Below, one piece after another: positions 8,662 through 18,171 of a stretch of 64,000 bases of DNA. A model generated the notes under the pieces. It saw only the letters and a program-made list of their open reading frames with translations. It was not told the origin of the DNA and made no database searches. Position 1 is the first letter of the stretch. The number at the start of each line of letters is the position of its first letter. Source of the stretch: Prevotellaceae bacterium UBA1720 (GTDB taxonomy: Bacteria; Bacteroidota; Bacteroidia; Bacteroidales; Bacteroidaceae); the NCBI GenBank assembly GCA_002317475.1, contig DCIS01000122.1, forward strand, positions 8,512 through 72,511, written 5' to 3'. A program made the position numbers and the translations under genes.

Positions 8662-9705
8662 CGTCTTCTGTCCCTCCAGTACAGTCTTTTCCTGAGCCAC
8701 CAGCATATCGCTGATCGTTGGGTTCTGGAAGAAACTGTTTCTCAGCTGTTCATTGATGCTTTCGTACATCCAGTACTTGGCCTGCTCGTTTCGGCGGTGC
8801 TCGAAGTACCCATTCTCCTTTACGAAGTCAATGTACTTGTATATCATGTCCCACACTTCCTTGATGCCATATCCGTAGAAGCCGCTGTAAGTCAGCACCT
8901 GGGGCAACCAACCACTGTCTGGCATGGGGAAAAGATGAAGGGCATTGCGGAACTGTGTGGCTGCCAACTGACACTTGTCTACATTGTTACCGTCACACTT
9001 GTTGATCACAATGCCATCAGCCATCTCCATGATACCACGCTTGATACCCTGCAGTTCATCACCTGTTCCTGCCAACTGAATGAGCAGGAAGAAGTCCACC
9101 ATCGAGTGGCAAGCCGTTTCACTTTGACCCACACCTACCGTCTCTACGAATATCTTGTCGTAACCTGCTGCTTCACAGAGGATAATGGTCTCACGAGTCT
9201 TACGGGCTACACCACCCAACGAACCAGCAGAGGGACTGGGACGAATGAACGAATCGGGATGTATAGAGAGTTTCTCCATGCGAGTCTTGTCACCCAGGAT
9301 ACTGCCTTTTGTCCTTTCCGAACTGGGGTCAATGGCCAACACGGCCAGTTTGCCACCATATTCCTTCAACACATGTATGCCAAACTCATCGATGCTGGTG
9401 CTCTTACCTGCTCCTGGTACACCACTGATACCTATGCGTACAGACTTGCCGCTATAGGGCAGACACTTCTCGATAACCTCTTGAGCCACAGCCTGATGTT
9501 CGGGATTGGTACTCTCCACCAGGGTCACGGCCTGACCCAGGATAGAGGCATTGCCCTGCAGGATTCCCTCGATGTAGTCATTGGCAGTGAGGCGCCGACG
9601 TGCAAAGCGTCCACGCTTCATATAGGGATTGACAATTGAGGGCTGCTCCACGCCGCTATTCACGACCAGACCAGCATATTCTGATGAATTTTCGGGATGT
9701 TCCAT
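8608..9705 (-). CDS. meaB: Methylmalonyl-CoA mutase-associated GTPase MeaB
   Basis: This 365-residue G3E-type GTPase has the P-loop GVPGAGKSTSIDEFG, the switch region AIDPSSERTKGSILGDKTRME with RKTRETIILCEAAGYD, the Walker B region IFVETVGVGQSE and the guanine-specificity motif NKCDG. MeaB gates loading and repair of adenosylcobalamin in methylmalonyl-CoA mutase, whose subunits are encoded 40 kb away in this window. I chose the ATG at 9703-9705; its A is also the last base of the TAA of the upstream DUF1573 gene, which points to translational coupling. A start ten codons earlier is possible but lies within that gene. The 3' end overlaps ispH by 54 bp on the other strand. Confidence 0.95.
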   Translation of the reverse strand: MEHPENSSEYAGLVVNSGVEQPSIVNPYMKRGRFARRRLTANDYIEGILQGNASILGQAVTLVESTNPEHQAVAQEVIEKCLPYSGKSVRIGISGVPGAGKSTSIDEFGIHVLKEYGGKLAVLAIDPSSERTKGSILGDKTRMEKLSIHPDSFIRPSPSAGSLGGVARKTRETIILCEAAGYDKIFVETVGVGQSETACHSMVDFFLLIQLAGTGDELQGIKRGIMEMADGIVINKCDGNNVDKCQLAATQFRNALHLFPMPDSGWLPQVLTYSGFYGYGIKEVWDMIYKYIDFVKENGYFEHRRNEQAKYWMYESINEQLRNSFFQNPTISDMLVAQEKTVLEGQKTSFVAAKQLLDAYFALLH

Positions 9706-10790
9706 TATTGTTCGACTTTTACATTGATGACACATTTTGAGCGTTGGGGATCATTGGTGATGAGCAATACCCTGGGACGGTTCTTGGCCTTCTTCAGGAA
9801 CTTCTCGTTCACCGACACCTTCAACTTGGTGCTCTTGCCAGACTCAATCACACGATGGTCCAGACTGACGGAAAGGGCTTGGTTGAACACCTGGATTGAA
9901 CGTATTTCCAGAGCATCCTGTCCCTCGTTACTGACGGTCAGTTCCATCTTCATCTTCTTCCTCTCCTTCTCAGTCAACGTGGTGAAATCCAGCTCCTCTG
10001 TCGAGAACTTGATCTGCGGTGCCTTGGCCAACTGTTCCTCCGTGAGTTTCGAGAAGTCGGGCAACAAGACGGCAGAGACCAGTATCTCGTTCGCCTCGCT
10101 CACCTTGTCACCTGGATAGCGACTCAGGAAGATACGTGTCTGGTTCAAGCCCAATGTACGCAGTTTCTCACTGTCCAGTATCAGGCGTACCTTACCCGAC
10201 CTTCCACCAGCAATCACCTCGGGCACACACTGCATCGTAAGGTAGTCGGGCAAGTGCATCAGCTCAGGGCGATAGGGGTCACGCTCCAGGTTAGCCACCT
10301 GAAACTCCGCTATAGGCTGGTCTCCTCGGTTCACATTATCATACTCAATATAGTTGGCATTCAGCCTCAGGCTACCCAGGTCAATGGGGAAATCATCAGC
10401 GAAATCCAGCAACTCTGTCACCACGCGACCTTCCATGGAGAGGTAAGTAGGTTCCTGGCTATCAGAGGTGTATACGGCCAGTTCCTTGTAGAAGGTGCCC
10501 AGCATCTTGGCATCATACACGGCCGTGATCAGGCCCGTCTTGCCAGGTTCGATGCTACCCTTGGTCCATTCCACAGTCGTACAGCCACAAGAAGGGATAA
10601 CCTTCTGTATCTCAAATGCCTTCTTACCCTTGTTCTTGAATGCAAAATTCACGATTTTGGGTTTCTGAAAGAGTATCTCCCCCACCCTTACCCGTGAGGT
10701 TTCAGCTACAAAGTTCGTCTGTGCGAAGGTCAGCGTAGCCGCCATATACAGCCCCAGACAAACCATTATTCTATATATCCAATTCTTCAT
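9705..10790 (-). CDS. DUF1573 domain secreted protein
   Basis: The 361-residue protein has a signal peptide (IYRIMVCLGLYMAATLTFAQ). The DUF1573 motif follows: an immunoglobulin-like fold with PKIVNFAFKNKGKKAFEI and the hallmark VIPSCGCTTVEW, where two close cysteines sit in SCGC. At least one more Ig-like strand set lies at the C-terminus (KMKMELTVSNEGQDALEIRSI, ending RSKCVINVKVEQ). DUF1573 proteins are exported and abundant in Bacteroidota, with unknown role. It is the first gene of a two-gene operon with meaB. That pairing has no obvious functional sense, since one product is periplasmic and the other cytoplasmic. Confidence 0.88.
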   Translation of the reverse strand: MKNWIYRIMVCLGLYMAATLTFAQTNFVAETSRVRVGEILFQKPKIVNFAFKNKGKKAFEIQKVIPSCGCTTVEWTKGSIEPGKTGLITAVYDAKMLGTFYKELAVYTSDSQEPTYLSMEGRVVTELLDFADDFPIDLGSLRLNANYIEYDNVNRGDQPIAEFQVANLERDPYRPELMHLPDYLTMQCVPEVIAGGRSGKVRLILDSEKLRTLGLNQTRIFLSRYPGDKVSEANEILVSAVLLPDFSKLTEEQLAKAPQIKFSTEELDFTTLTEKERKKMKMELTVSNEGQDALEIRSIQVFNQALSVSLDHRVIESGKSTKLKVSVNEKFLKKAKNRPRVLLITNDPQRSKCVINVKVEQ

Positions 10791-10819
10791 TTCCGTGCCA
10801 GAATATTACAATACATCTG

Positions 10820-10827
10820 CAAAATTA
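10820..10827 (-). promoter_or_regulatory. -7 promoter element of the DUF1573-meaB operon
   Basis: The minus strand reads TAATTTTG, fitting TAnnTTTG, 30 bases before the DUF1573 start codon. Confidence 0.55.
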
Positions 10828-10873
10828 CAAAAAGAAAGGCAATTCCCAAAATCTCACACCTTAAAAACACACG

Positions 10874-10964
10874 AATTGTTAGTTAGTTAGGTTAGATGAG
10901 CAAGGCACACCTACGGATTTGCTGAAAGAGAGGGGATAAACTAACCTAACTAACTAACAAATTA
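10874..10964. repeat. Inverted pair of TTAG-repeat elements
   Basis: A TTGTTAGTTAGTTAGGTTAG element at 10874-10895 faces its reverse complement at 10941-10964, with about 45 bases between them. Transcribed RNA could form a stem of about 22 bp. The wider gap 10828-11161 holds no gene. Confidence 0.85.
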
Positions 10965-11057
10965 TAATTTATTTTCTCTATCTATATACTCCCCTGTTCG
11001 TCACCCCCATGCATCATCTCTATCTACTTCCCCACACATACACAGAAAAAAAATAGC

Positions 11058-11150
11058 AATTTGTTAGTTAGTTAGGTTAGTTGTTAGACACAGGGTGGAT
11101 GCACAAGAGGCACGCGCTCTGAGGACCTAACCTAACTAACTAACAAATTA
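11058..11150. repeat. Second inverted pair of TTAG-repeat elements
   Basis: The same element at 11058-11080 faces its inverse at 11126-11150, with 45 bases between. The pair ends 12 bases from the stop codon of the DUF4837 gene, so on the minus strand it follows that gene and could act in 3'-end formation. No T-run typical of an intrinsic terminator is present. Confidence 0.85.
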
Positions 11151-11161
11151 CACTATACATA

Positions 11162-12163
11162 TCATTTGTGCCCTACCGTACGCATACCTGCCTCCAGACG
11201 GCGGATAAGGTCGCGCTTATCTGTAGAAGGAGAGAATACAAATCCTTCAATTACAGATAGTTGACCATCGTCCTCCTGCCAAGCATAGCTGACGAAAGGC
11301 CCACCCATTGCACCATTGCGCATCTGCCAAAGACCACGTAGTTCGGTAATCATCTTGCCATCCTGAGCACGCTTGCTGAGCCATACAACGGGTTTTTCTT
11401 GCTCCCAAACCGTCTCAACCCACTGATCGGGACGACTGCCTGGGATGTTTTCAGCCAACACAGAGTCGCGAAGATGAACCAGGTCCTCGAGGGTTGGGCA
11501 CTGAGGGTTGAACGATGCAGGAACGCGGTAATACACGAAGTTCAACTGCTTCTCGTTGGTACGCGAACTAGCCCAGAAACAATCCTTACCCTGCTTCACA
11601 TAGGCTATCTCCTCGGGCAGGAGTCCGTCAAGACCATATTTCTGCAGGGCCGTACGCACCTTCTTGCTATGATGGCGTTTGAAGGTGGATTGTATCATAC
11701 TGAACTGGTGATCAAGGAGTACCTGGCGAACCTTCTCGGCATTCAGGCGAATATACGTCTGCAGCGAGGCAATGTCCGGAGCACTCAGCAAAGCCTGGAT
11801 TTGTGGTTTGGCATCTACATCGTAGGCCAATTGCAACTGAGCATCTGCCTGACCATGGACAATCTTCACCAGCAACTTGCTATGCATCTTCAGCATCTCG
11901 CCCTTGTAGATAGACAGGGGTACACGCGAGACACGAAAAAATCGTTCAGACTGGTTCAAACCAGGGATATCACACTCCAGGATTTCCTTCAACGTATCCT
12001 TCAATTCACTGGCCATCACCTCCTTATCCAGTACCAGCAACACCTCACAAGGCTGACCAATGGAACTGGCTGTGGGCGATTTACGTTCACCCGATGAGGA
12101 TTTCGTGCATGCCAAGAGACTCAAGGAGGCCACAATGGCTAAAAGGATGCGAAGGTATCTCAT
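11162..12163 (-). CDS. DUF4837 family lipoprotein
   Basis: The 333-residue protein starts with MRYLRILLAIVASLSLLAC, a lipoprotein signal peptide with lipobox LLAC, followed by TKSSSGE. The body matches the DUF4837 family of Bacteroidota: GQPCEVLLVLDKEVMASEL, LNQSERFFRVSRVPLSIY, and GLDGLLPEEIAYVKQGKDCFW with WASSRTNEKQLNFVYYRVP. Its function is unknown; it should be anchored in an outer or inner membrane leaflet. I took the ATG at 12161-12163 rather than a TTG three codons upstream. Upstream lies an 11 bp tandem array instead of a recognisable promoter. Confidence 0.82.
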   Translation of the reverse strand: MRYLRILLAIVASLSLLACTKSSSGERKSPTASSIGQPCEVLLVLDKEVMASELKDTLKEILECDIPGLNQSERFFRVSRVPLSIYKGEMLKMHSKLLVKIVHGQADAQLQLAYDVDAKPQIQALLSAPDIASLQTYIRLNAEKVRQVLLDHQFSMIQSTFKRHHSKKVRTALQKYGLDGLLPEEIAYVKQGKDCFWASSRTNEKQLNFVYYRVPASFNPQCPTLEDLVHLRDSVLAENIPGSRPDQWVETVWEQEKPVVWLSKRAQDGKMITELRGLWQMRNGAMGGPFVSYAWQEDDGQLSVIEGFVFSPSTDKRDLIRRLEAGMRTVGHK

Positions 12164-12270
12164 AACAATCAAAAAGATTAGTGATCAATATTTACCCAAT
12201 AGTGTTCAACTTAGTTTGACTTCTTTCCATCTACAATGCAGGTTTCGCACGTTCTTTTTTACCTGTTTTC

Positions 12271-12390
12271 TACGTACAGCCTACGTATAGCCTACGTACA
12301 GCCTACGTACAGCCTACGTAAACGTACGGTGTTTGTACGGTGATTGTACGGTGATTGTACGGTGTTTGTACGTATATAGTACGATGTCTC
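12271..12390. repeat. 11 bp tandem array with TACGTA then GTACGG core
   Basis: TACGTA recurs at 12271, 12282, 12293, 12304 and 12315, exactly 11 bases apart (unit TACGTACAGCC). From 12324 the unit changes to GTACGGTGNTT, also 11 bases, repeated four times. It fills most of the gap between the start of the DUF4837 gene and the end of the macroglobulin gene. The rest of 12164-12453 shows no gene. Confidence 0.9.
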
Positions 12391-12453
12391 AACGTAAAGA
12401 ACAGCGTCACCACACTTGCGATGCTTTTTATCTATAACTGAAAACTGGCATTT

Positions 12454-15400
12454 TTATTTTGCAGGACTGATCCTAAGATTGCTCGTGTAAGCACGGAACT
12501 CCGGGGCATAGAGGCACTCGATGGTGGTGATTCCGGCACTATACTGACCGGGGCGCTCCACGAGGATATCCTCCTCAAGTACATAGGTTCCCTTAGGCAT
12601 ACGTTCGATGTAATAGTCTGTACTGCTGTCTCTTACGGAGCGATAGAAGGCCAAGCCGTTACTATACGAATAGCCCGAATACTTGAGAGTGGGTTCGCAA
12701 GCTGCAGGACGTGGAGCACGCAGCATCACGTACTCATAATCACGCTTGGCGGTGATGACGTAGCGCACGTGAACACGGTCACCCATACGCATCTCTCCAC
12801 CCTGGTTGGTCTTGGACAGACTGATCTCACGACGGATGTTGATGTCCTGCCAAGTGGCTGAAACACTGTCTATCTGCTGTTCAAACTCGGCATAGACGGC
12901 ACCCCAACTCTCACCCTTACTACGCTTCGTGATGGTCAGTTTCTGGGCAGAAGGCACGCTGATCTCGCTCTTCAGATACCCCTTACGGTTATCAGGCGAG
13001 GTGAGACGCTGGGTATGGCCCTCACCCTTTACATCCAATACATCTTGAGCCTCATCCTGCACGTCTTCCATACCAGCCGTGAGCAGAGCATAAACGGCAT
13101 CAACGGTGTTGGCAGGTGTGTCCCAATCCGTGGTACGCTTCTCCATCAAAAGCCATTGACGCAGACCTTGCCACAATTCGGTAGCCTCTGGACGAGTCTG
13201 CTGTACAGCCTCCATAATCTGGGTGTGGATGCGTATCTTGCAGTCAATGCAGGTGAAACTGCCACTGGGATAGTCGATGCAGCGACCTGTCTCGGGTGTA
13301 CCCACCAGGTACTTCTCCACGCCATCCATCAGACGGTTCGTAGCACGGTTCTTGTCCTGCAACTTGAGTACGATAGCAGCCTGAGCACGATCCTCAATCT
13401 TCCAGTCATCAGCCACCTTGGAGAGTTCCTTCAAGAGGCGTTTCTCATTGCTATCCAACGACTTACCCATCAAGGTAACGACATACAGATGGTCGAGGAC
13501 GGAGGTGTTGATGTACGAATCCTTGTCCAAACGACTACGCAGGTACTTGATGCCCAGGTCTATCATCTCCTGCAGTTCGGCATCATCCGAATGTGTCAGA
13601 TTGTACAGGCGAGCCATGCGATACATCACCTCACGTGTCAGGTATGTACTGCCCAAGAAACCAGGGCACCATGAGAAGGAACCATCGACATTCTGCAACT
13701 GCTTCACCTTATTAAATACGTACGCGCACGACTCCTTCAGCGAATCAGCATCCACCTTGAGCACCTTGTCCAGATCCTTGACCGTACCACAGAGGTGCTG
13801 GGTAAGACTGAGGGCATAGAAAGAGGTGGTGAGGGTGACAACATCCTCATACTTAGGCTGATACAACGATGGCAGAGCCTGCAAAGCGCACCAGATGGGA
13901 TGAGTGGTATACTCCACGGTAAGCTTTCGCTGTGTGGCATCCTTGGGGAAGAGTTGGCTGAGGTCATAGTTCGTTGTGCCTTGCTTCATCAGCGTGATAG
14001 CCTTGCTCTTGGTCAGCACTTCGCGATCAGAGAGAACGGGCAAGAGACGTTGCTCACCATCACTGCAGGTCTGACCATCAGCCTTCCAACGACAAACCAA
14101 TGAGCGATACTTATCAACTGCCTCATAATCAAAGAAGAAGACGGTATCTTGCATGGCCTTGAGACTGAACTCCACCTTCTTGCGAAGCAGCACCTTCTCG
14201 GTCTCTTCGTCCATGATCTCGAAGATAGCCGTGCCATGCTCTGTCACCTCGGGGTCAATATTCTGTATGGTTGCTGTCAGTACAGCCTTATCACCAACAC
14301 GTAGGAAACGAGGCAGATACAACTGAGCCATCAAGGATTTCTGTGCCACGATGCTCTCGTCCAGATTGCCAATCATCAAGTCCTTGGTATGAGCCAAGCC
14401 TAGGAAATGCCAACGAGTAAGACTCTCGGGCAGGGTGAAATCAAGGGTCACCTCGCCCTGCTCATTCGTACGAAGCTGGGGATAGAAGAAGGCCGTCTCG
14501 TTGAAGTTTGTACGCAAGGCAGACCAATCCACGTTTTCATCCTTCTCAGCATTTGCTACGATATCGAGTCCAGCAATACGGCCCTGCAGCGCATCATCCG
14601 TAGAAGTTATGGTCAGTCCCTCAAATTCACGCATTGCAGGAGCCTGTGCCTGTGTCGAATACGAAATCTCATGCTCGGGTATAGCAAGACTATTGGTATT
14701 GGCTTTTTTAAGTACTCTACCAACTGCTCCACGTAAACGCATATTAGTAGAGCCATCCGTGAAATAGATGTCCAGACCTTTACGTCCCCCATCGGGACGG
14801 AAATAATCGTCATTCAGACGGCTCATCTCCCAAGTGTATAACTTCTTGTACTTCAGATCAAAACTACCATAGCACTGAGAGGGATATTCATTGTTTGTCC
14901 AGGGTGAACGACCATAATAGTAATAGGAACGTGAGAGCCTGAGGTTCAGACGGTTCTGCACGAAAGCATCCAGCGAGGCATCATAGAGCGTAGCCAAGAG
15001 GTTGGCTTGAGCAGGAGTGCCGTCAGGACGGGCAATCCGGAGCGACCACTTCTCATGCTGACCAGGTTGCAGTTTGTCACGGAAGGTAGTCCAGTGCATC
15101 TTCAACTGATTGTCAGGTTGTTCCAGTTCCAGACTTCTGCGCTCACTATGCAGCACGCCATCCTTCACGAAAAAGACTGCCAGACAAGCATCCTTGTCCA
15201 TACTCTCCTCGTAGGGAATGGTGATCTTAGTCACTTCGTTGGAGAGGTTAACCAACTGATCCTGATAGACTTGCTTGTGGGTTGAGACTACATAGTAGAG
15301 GGAAACATCCTTCAGCGAAGTGCCCAGCTGAACCTCAATGGGACGCTCCTTCGTGAACTTTCTCGTAGGCATATAGAACCAGAACGTGGTATCAACGGGC

Positions 15401-17916
15401 AGACTGTTGTCAGCCATAGAGAAGAGCACCATTCGTTGCTCCGAACGAGCCGTATCACCCTTCACGATTGCCTCTGCATAGAGGGTATAAGCACCAGATG
15501 GAACGGACTTCAGTCCTTCGGGAACCTGCTGTTTATGGCTCTCCAAGGTGGTAGTAAACACGGACTCTGTGCCTCGCTTCAAGGTGACACGCACATCACC
15601 CTTTACATCCTTACCTAAAGCATCGTAAAGTTCAATCAACCAAGGGTTTAGACGGTCCTTGTCCTGCAAATCACGCACGTCAACAGACATACGCAAGGGG
15701 GTAGAGCAGAGCGAAGCAGAGGAAGAGCCCTCTTGTGTCTCGCCATTGTCGTTGAGCACATTGACATACAAGGTCACCCAACGTCCAAAGAGTAGCTCCT
15801 CCTTGGTTAAAGTCTTAGGCACGCTGATGGTGAAGCGTCCCTCGTCATCCGTCCAAAGCGTATCACAATCAACAGGTTCTTGTCGATCATACAGCATGCT
15901 ACTCCTTGTCCACCCGTTACTCCATCGATAACTTCCCGTTACACGAGCTTTTCGGACAGGCACACCAGCATAGGTCAAGGCACGACCTGAGAAGATGATA
16001 GAATCACCTAACTTTGGCTCGTCCATCTTCACCTCAAAGGTGGGACGCTTGTATTCCTCCACACGCAATTCCTTGTATCCACCACGAATGACTATGCCTG
16101 TGTTTGCACTTTCAACCTCAAGGCTATAGTCACCCAACTTAACCGACTTAGGCAAAGGCAAAGAGACCGATACACAGCCAAACTCATCCGTAACAAGGGT
16201 GGTATCAACGAGCGTTTTGCTATTGGGATCAAGCAGTTCCAGTTTGATATGCTTTCCCACCAAGGTCTCTGCATCCCAGCCTCGCTGACCATACAACACG
16301 ATGGAAGCCTGGATGGTCTGACCCGGACGATAGATGCCTCGGTCAGTATTGATCGCACAATGCCATTCCTGTGTTTTGTCATTCTCGTCCATTGGACGAT
16401 TACCATAGGCATACAATGACATATTGGGGTAAAAGTTGTCCTCTCCCTGATGGAAGGAAACCACAGAACGACGACTCTGCTTGCTGGCAATCAGCACGAT
16501 ACCACGTTCATCTGTAACAAGTGTACTGCGCAATGTGTCTGGGTTCTGACGATTGGTGGGCATCCACTCCACCTTCACCTCAACACCCGGCATAGGTTTT
16601 CCTGAAAGGGCATCCACGATAGTCACACGCGTATCCATACCTAATGGCGTACAAACGGGCTTGAGACGGGAAGTACGGAGAAGCATCTTCACGGGTTCAG
16701 TCTTCTCCTTCAGCTTTATAGGGGTCTGATAATCAGCCACAATCAGGAAACGACCAAACTCTTCCACCCTATACTTGAGGGTGTCTTTGTAGAGCATGAA
16801 GGGTGACTCGTTTGCGTCAGTCTTCAACTGTAGTTTCTTGACCAGACGCATCCCTTTCAACTTGCCTTTCAGTTCTTTAGACGAAAGTTGTTCGAACTGC
16901 TGAACCTCCTCCTCACTCAACTCATCATTCAAGCGATATATACTAAACGTACAGGAATTTACATTGCGACGCGTAATCTCAATTTCCCCCTCCTGGTCAG
17001 GATGGAGAATTTGCAAGGCTGTGACTCGGAACTCAGGCTCCATCTGGCGTAGCATGTCGTTGTAAATCGAACCTCTGTCCTTGTATTTCTTTAAGTTTTC
17101 ATACAAGGGTTTCAGTTTGTCGTAGCGTGACTTGCGTACCTCTGCGGCATAACATTCATCCCATCCTTCTCTGTCATCCCACATATTCAACCAGCGTTGC
17201 ATGGCTTGCGCGCTGACATCCAGATCATCATACTCACGCGAAATACGCTCCCAGGATGCCTTTTTCTGGTCCTTGAAACTCAATTGATTGACAGAATCCA
17301 TCTCCAGGCAGAAACAAGCCTCGCGCATATTCTGAGACTTATAGAAGGCAATCATATCGGCAAAGGTTGGCAAGGGGTAGCTTGACGTAAGTTCTTTGGA
17401 CTCAGACGATTTACTCTCAAACACGTGTCGATAGGAATCCAGACTTTGATGCATGGCATTCCAAACCACGGAAAGCATATTGTTGCCAAAGATGGCGTCA
17501 TCCTTACCCTTTGTGACCAATGGCACCCAGTCATTCGTGGGCATGTGATATAAGAGGTCAAGGTCTTGCAAAGCGTCGGAGAAATTGCGGCGTGAAGCCA
17601 CGATATAGTCGCGCTGACTCCACTCCTGCATGCTGTCCTGGGGAGCTAAGGTAAGCTGATTGCGCGACTGCGAACGAGAGGTACGAAGACTGTACATACG
17701 TCCCAAAGCCGTGGCATACATGGCACGCTCCTCGGGCGTTTTAGCCTCCTGTTTCATACGCTCCAACTGGGGTAACAGAACGAAAATACTGTCAGGATGA
17801 ATCTCTTCCTGAGCAATACATTGTTGCAACCAATCAGCCAACTTGCGTCCCTCGTTCTTGGCAAAAAGAGAGGTAAATGACGCTAACATCAATATAAAAA
17901 TGACTATGCGTTTCAT
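12454..17916 (-). CDS. Alpha-2-macroglobulin-like secreted protein without thioester
   Basis: The 1820-residue protein has a signal peptide (MKRIVIFILMLASFTSLFA). MG-type beta domains can be recognised from PGVEVKVEWMPTNRQ, the MG2 segment WHCAINTDRGIYRPGQTIQA and the linker VEEYKRPTFEV. The A2M domain contains DENVDWSALRTNFNETAFFY and LTRWHFLGLAHTKD, and is followed by alpha/alpha-toroid sequence with CIDYPSGSFTCIDCKIRI. Where Bacteroidota relatives show YECAEQ after QALPYL, this one reads LPSLYQPKYEDVVTLTTSFY (about residue 1355), so the CxEQ thioester is absent. Near residue 1105 it has ITSTDDALQGRIAGLDIV, which resembles a SusC-type TonB plug. Bacterial macroglobulins are thought to trap proteases in the periplasm; without the thioester this one would trap non-covalently or do something else. 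The start gives a clean signal peptide and follows a TAACTTTG promoter. Confidence 0.88.
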   Translation of the reverse strand: MKRIVIFILMLASFTSLFAKNEGRKLADWLQQCIAQEEIHPDSIFVLLPQLERMKQEAKTPEERAMYATALGRMYSLRTSRSQSRNQLTLAPQDSMQEWSQRDYIVASRRNFSDALQDLDLLYHMPTNDWVPLVTKGKDDAIFGNNMLSVVWNAMHQSLDSYRHVFESKSSESKELTSSYPLPTFADMIAFYKSQNMREACFCLEMDSVNQLSFKDQKKASWERISREYDDLDVSAQAMQRWLNMWDDREGWDECYAAEVRKSRYDKLKPLYENLKKYKDRGSIYNDMLRQMEPEFRVTALQILHPDQEGEIEITRRNVNSCTFSIYRLNDELSEEEVQQFEQLSSKELKGKLKGMRLVKKLQLKTDANESPFMLYKDTLKYRVEEFGRFLIVADYQTPIKLKEKTEPVKMLLRTSRLKPVCTPLGMDTRVTIVDALSGKPMPGVEVKVEWMPTNRQNPDTLRSTLVTDERGIVLIASKQSRRSVVSFHQGEDNFYPNMSLYAYGNRPMDENDKTQEWHCAINTDRGIYRPGQTIQASIVLYGQRGWDAETLVGKHIKLELLDPNSKTLVDTTLVTDEFGCVSVSLPLPKSVKLGDYSLEVESANTGIVIRGGYKELRVEEYKRPTFEVKMDEPKLGDSIIFSGRALTYAGVPVRKARVTGSYRWSNGWTRSSMLYDRQEPVDCDTLWTDDEGRFTISVPKTLTKEELLFGRWVTLYVNVLNDNGETQEGSSSASLCSTPLRMSVDVRDLQDKDRLNPWLIELYDALGKDVKGDVRVTLKRGTESVFTTTLESHKQQVPEGLKSVPSGAYTLYAEAIVKGDTARSEQRMVLFSMADNSLPVDTTFWFYMPTRKFTKERPIEVQLGTSLKDVSLYYVVSTHKQVYQDQLVNLSNEVTKITIPYEESMDKDACLAVFFVKDGVLHSERRSLELEQPDNQLKMHWTTFRDKLQPGQHEKWSLRIARPDGTPAQANLLATLYDASLDAFVQNRLNLRLSRSYYYYGRSPWTNNEYPSQCYGSFDLKYKKLYTWEMSRLNDDYFRPDGGRKGLDIYFTDGSTNMRLRGAVGRVLKKANTNSLAIPEHEISYSTQAQAPAMREFEGLTITSTDDALQGRIAGLDIVANAEKDENVDWSALRTNFNETAFFYPQLRTNEQGEVTLDFTLPESLTRWHFLGLAHTKDLMIGNLDESIVAQKSLMAQLYLPRFLRVGDKAVLTATIQNIDPEVTEHGTAIFEIMDEETEKVLLRKKVEFSLKAMQDTVFFFDYEAVDKYRSLVCRWKADGQTCSDGEQRLLPVLSDREVLTKSKAITLMKQGTTNYDLSQLFPKDATQRKLTVEYTTHPIWCALQALPSLYQPKYEDVVTLTTSFYALSLTQHLCGTVKDLDKVLKVDADSLKESCAYVFNKVKQLQNVDGSFSWCPGFLGSTYLTREVMYRMARLYNLTHSDDAELQEMIDLGIKYLRSRLDKDSYINTSVLDHLYVVTLMGKSLDSNEKRLLKELSKVADDWKIEDRAQAAIVLKLQDKNRATNRLMDGVEKYLVGTPETGRCIDYPSGSFTCIDCKIRIHTQIMEAVQQTRPEATELWQGLRQWLLMEKRTTDWDTPANTVDAVYALLTAGMEDVQDEAQDVLDVKGEGHTQRLTSPDNRKGYLKSEISVPSAQKLTITKRSKGESWGAVYAEFEQQIDSVSATWQDINIRREISLSKTNQGGEMRMGDRVHVRYVITAKRDYEYVMLRAPRPAACEPTLKYSGYSYSNGLAFYRSVRDSSTDYYIERMPKGTYVLEEDILVERPGQYSAGITTIECLYAPEFRAYTSNLRISPAK

Positions 17917-17937
17917 AGATTTTGAATTTTGTCGACG

Positions 17938-17945
17938 CAAAGTTA
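17938..17945 (-). promoter_or_regulatory. -7 promoter element of the macroglobulin gene
   Basis: The minus strand reads TAACTTTG 22 bases before the chosen ATG, supporting the start at 17916 over an earlier in-frame one that would lie upstream of transcription. Confidence 0.6.
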
Positions 17946-17974
17946 TCAATTTTTCATCATAACACCTAAAAAAC

Positions 17975-18027
17975 GAATTCACAAAAAATTCACAAATGCA
18001 AAATGGAATTCACAAAAAATTCACAAA
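17975..18027. repeat. 22 bp direct repeat in the divergent promoter region
   Basis: A 22-base unit (GAATTCACAAAAAATTCACA plus AA) occurs identically at 17975-17996 and 18006-18027, 31 bases apart. Each copy itself contains two ATTCACAAA half-sites 11 bases apart. It lies between the macroglobulin promoter and the BNR gene promoter and could be a regulator site. Confidence 0.8.
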
Positions 18028-18115
18028 CGGCATTTATCTTACTGTTTATCAAGCGTTTACAAAAACGACAAATAAACTGCTTCTTTTTTACCTTTTCTAT
18101 ATCAAAAAAAAGTAT

Positions 18116-18123
18116 TATCTTTG
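18116..18123 (+). promoter_or_regulatory. -7 promoter element of the BNR-repeat gene
   Basis: TATCTTTG matches TAnnTTTG. Transcription should begin near 18131, immediately before a TTAG-repeat element at 18133-18154 that would lie at the 5' end of the leader. Confidence 0.65.
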
Positions 18124-18132
18124 TACCTAAAT

Positions 18133-18154
18133 AACCTAACTAACTAACAAATTA
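18133..18154. repeat. TTAG-repeat element in the BNR gene leader
   Basis: AACCTAACTAACTAACAAAT plus TA is the inverse form of the dispersed TTGTTAGTTAGTTAGGTT element. It lies 17 bases before the start codon. Confidence 0.85.
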
Positions 18155-18171
18155 CGTACTTTTACCGTAAA

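Noticed and set aside
8797..9639. Open frame of 280 codons on the plus strand opposite meaB
   Set aside because: It lies wholly inside the clear meaB gene, and its translation shows no family motif; it is an antisense frame.
13015..13674. Open frame of 219 codons on the plus strand inside the macroglobulin gene
   Set aside because: It is antisense to a confidently identified gene and has no domain.
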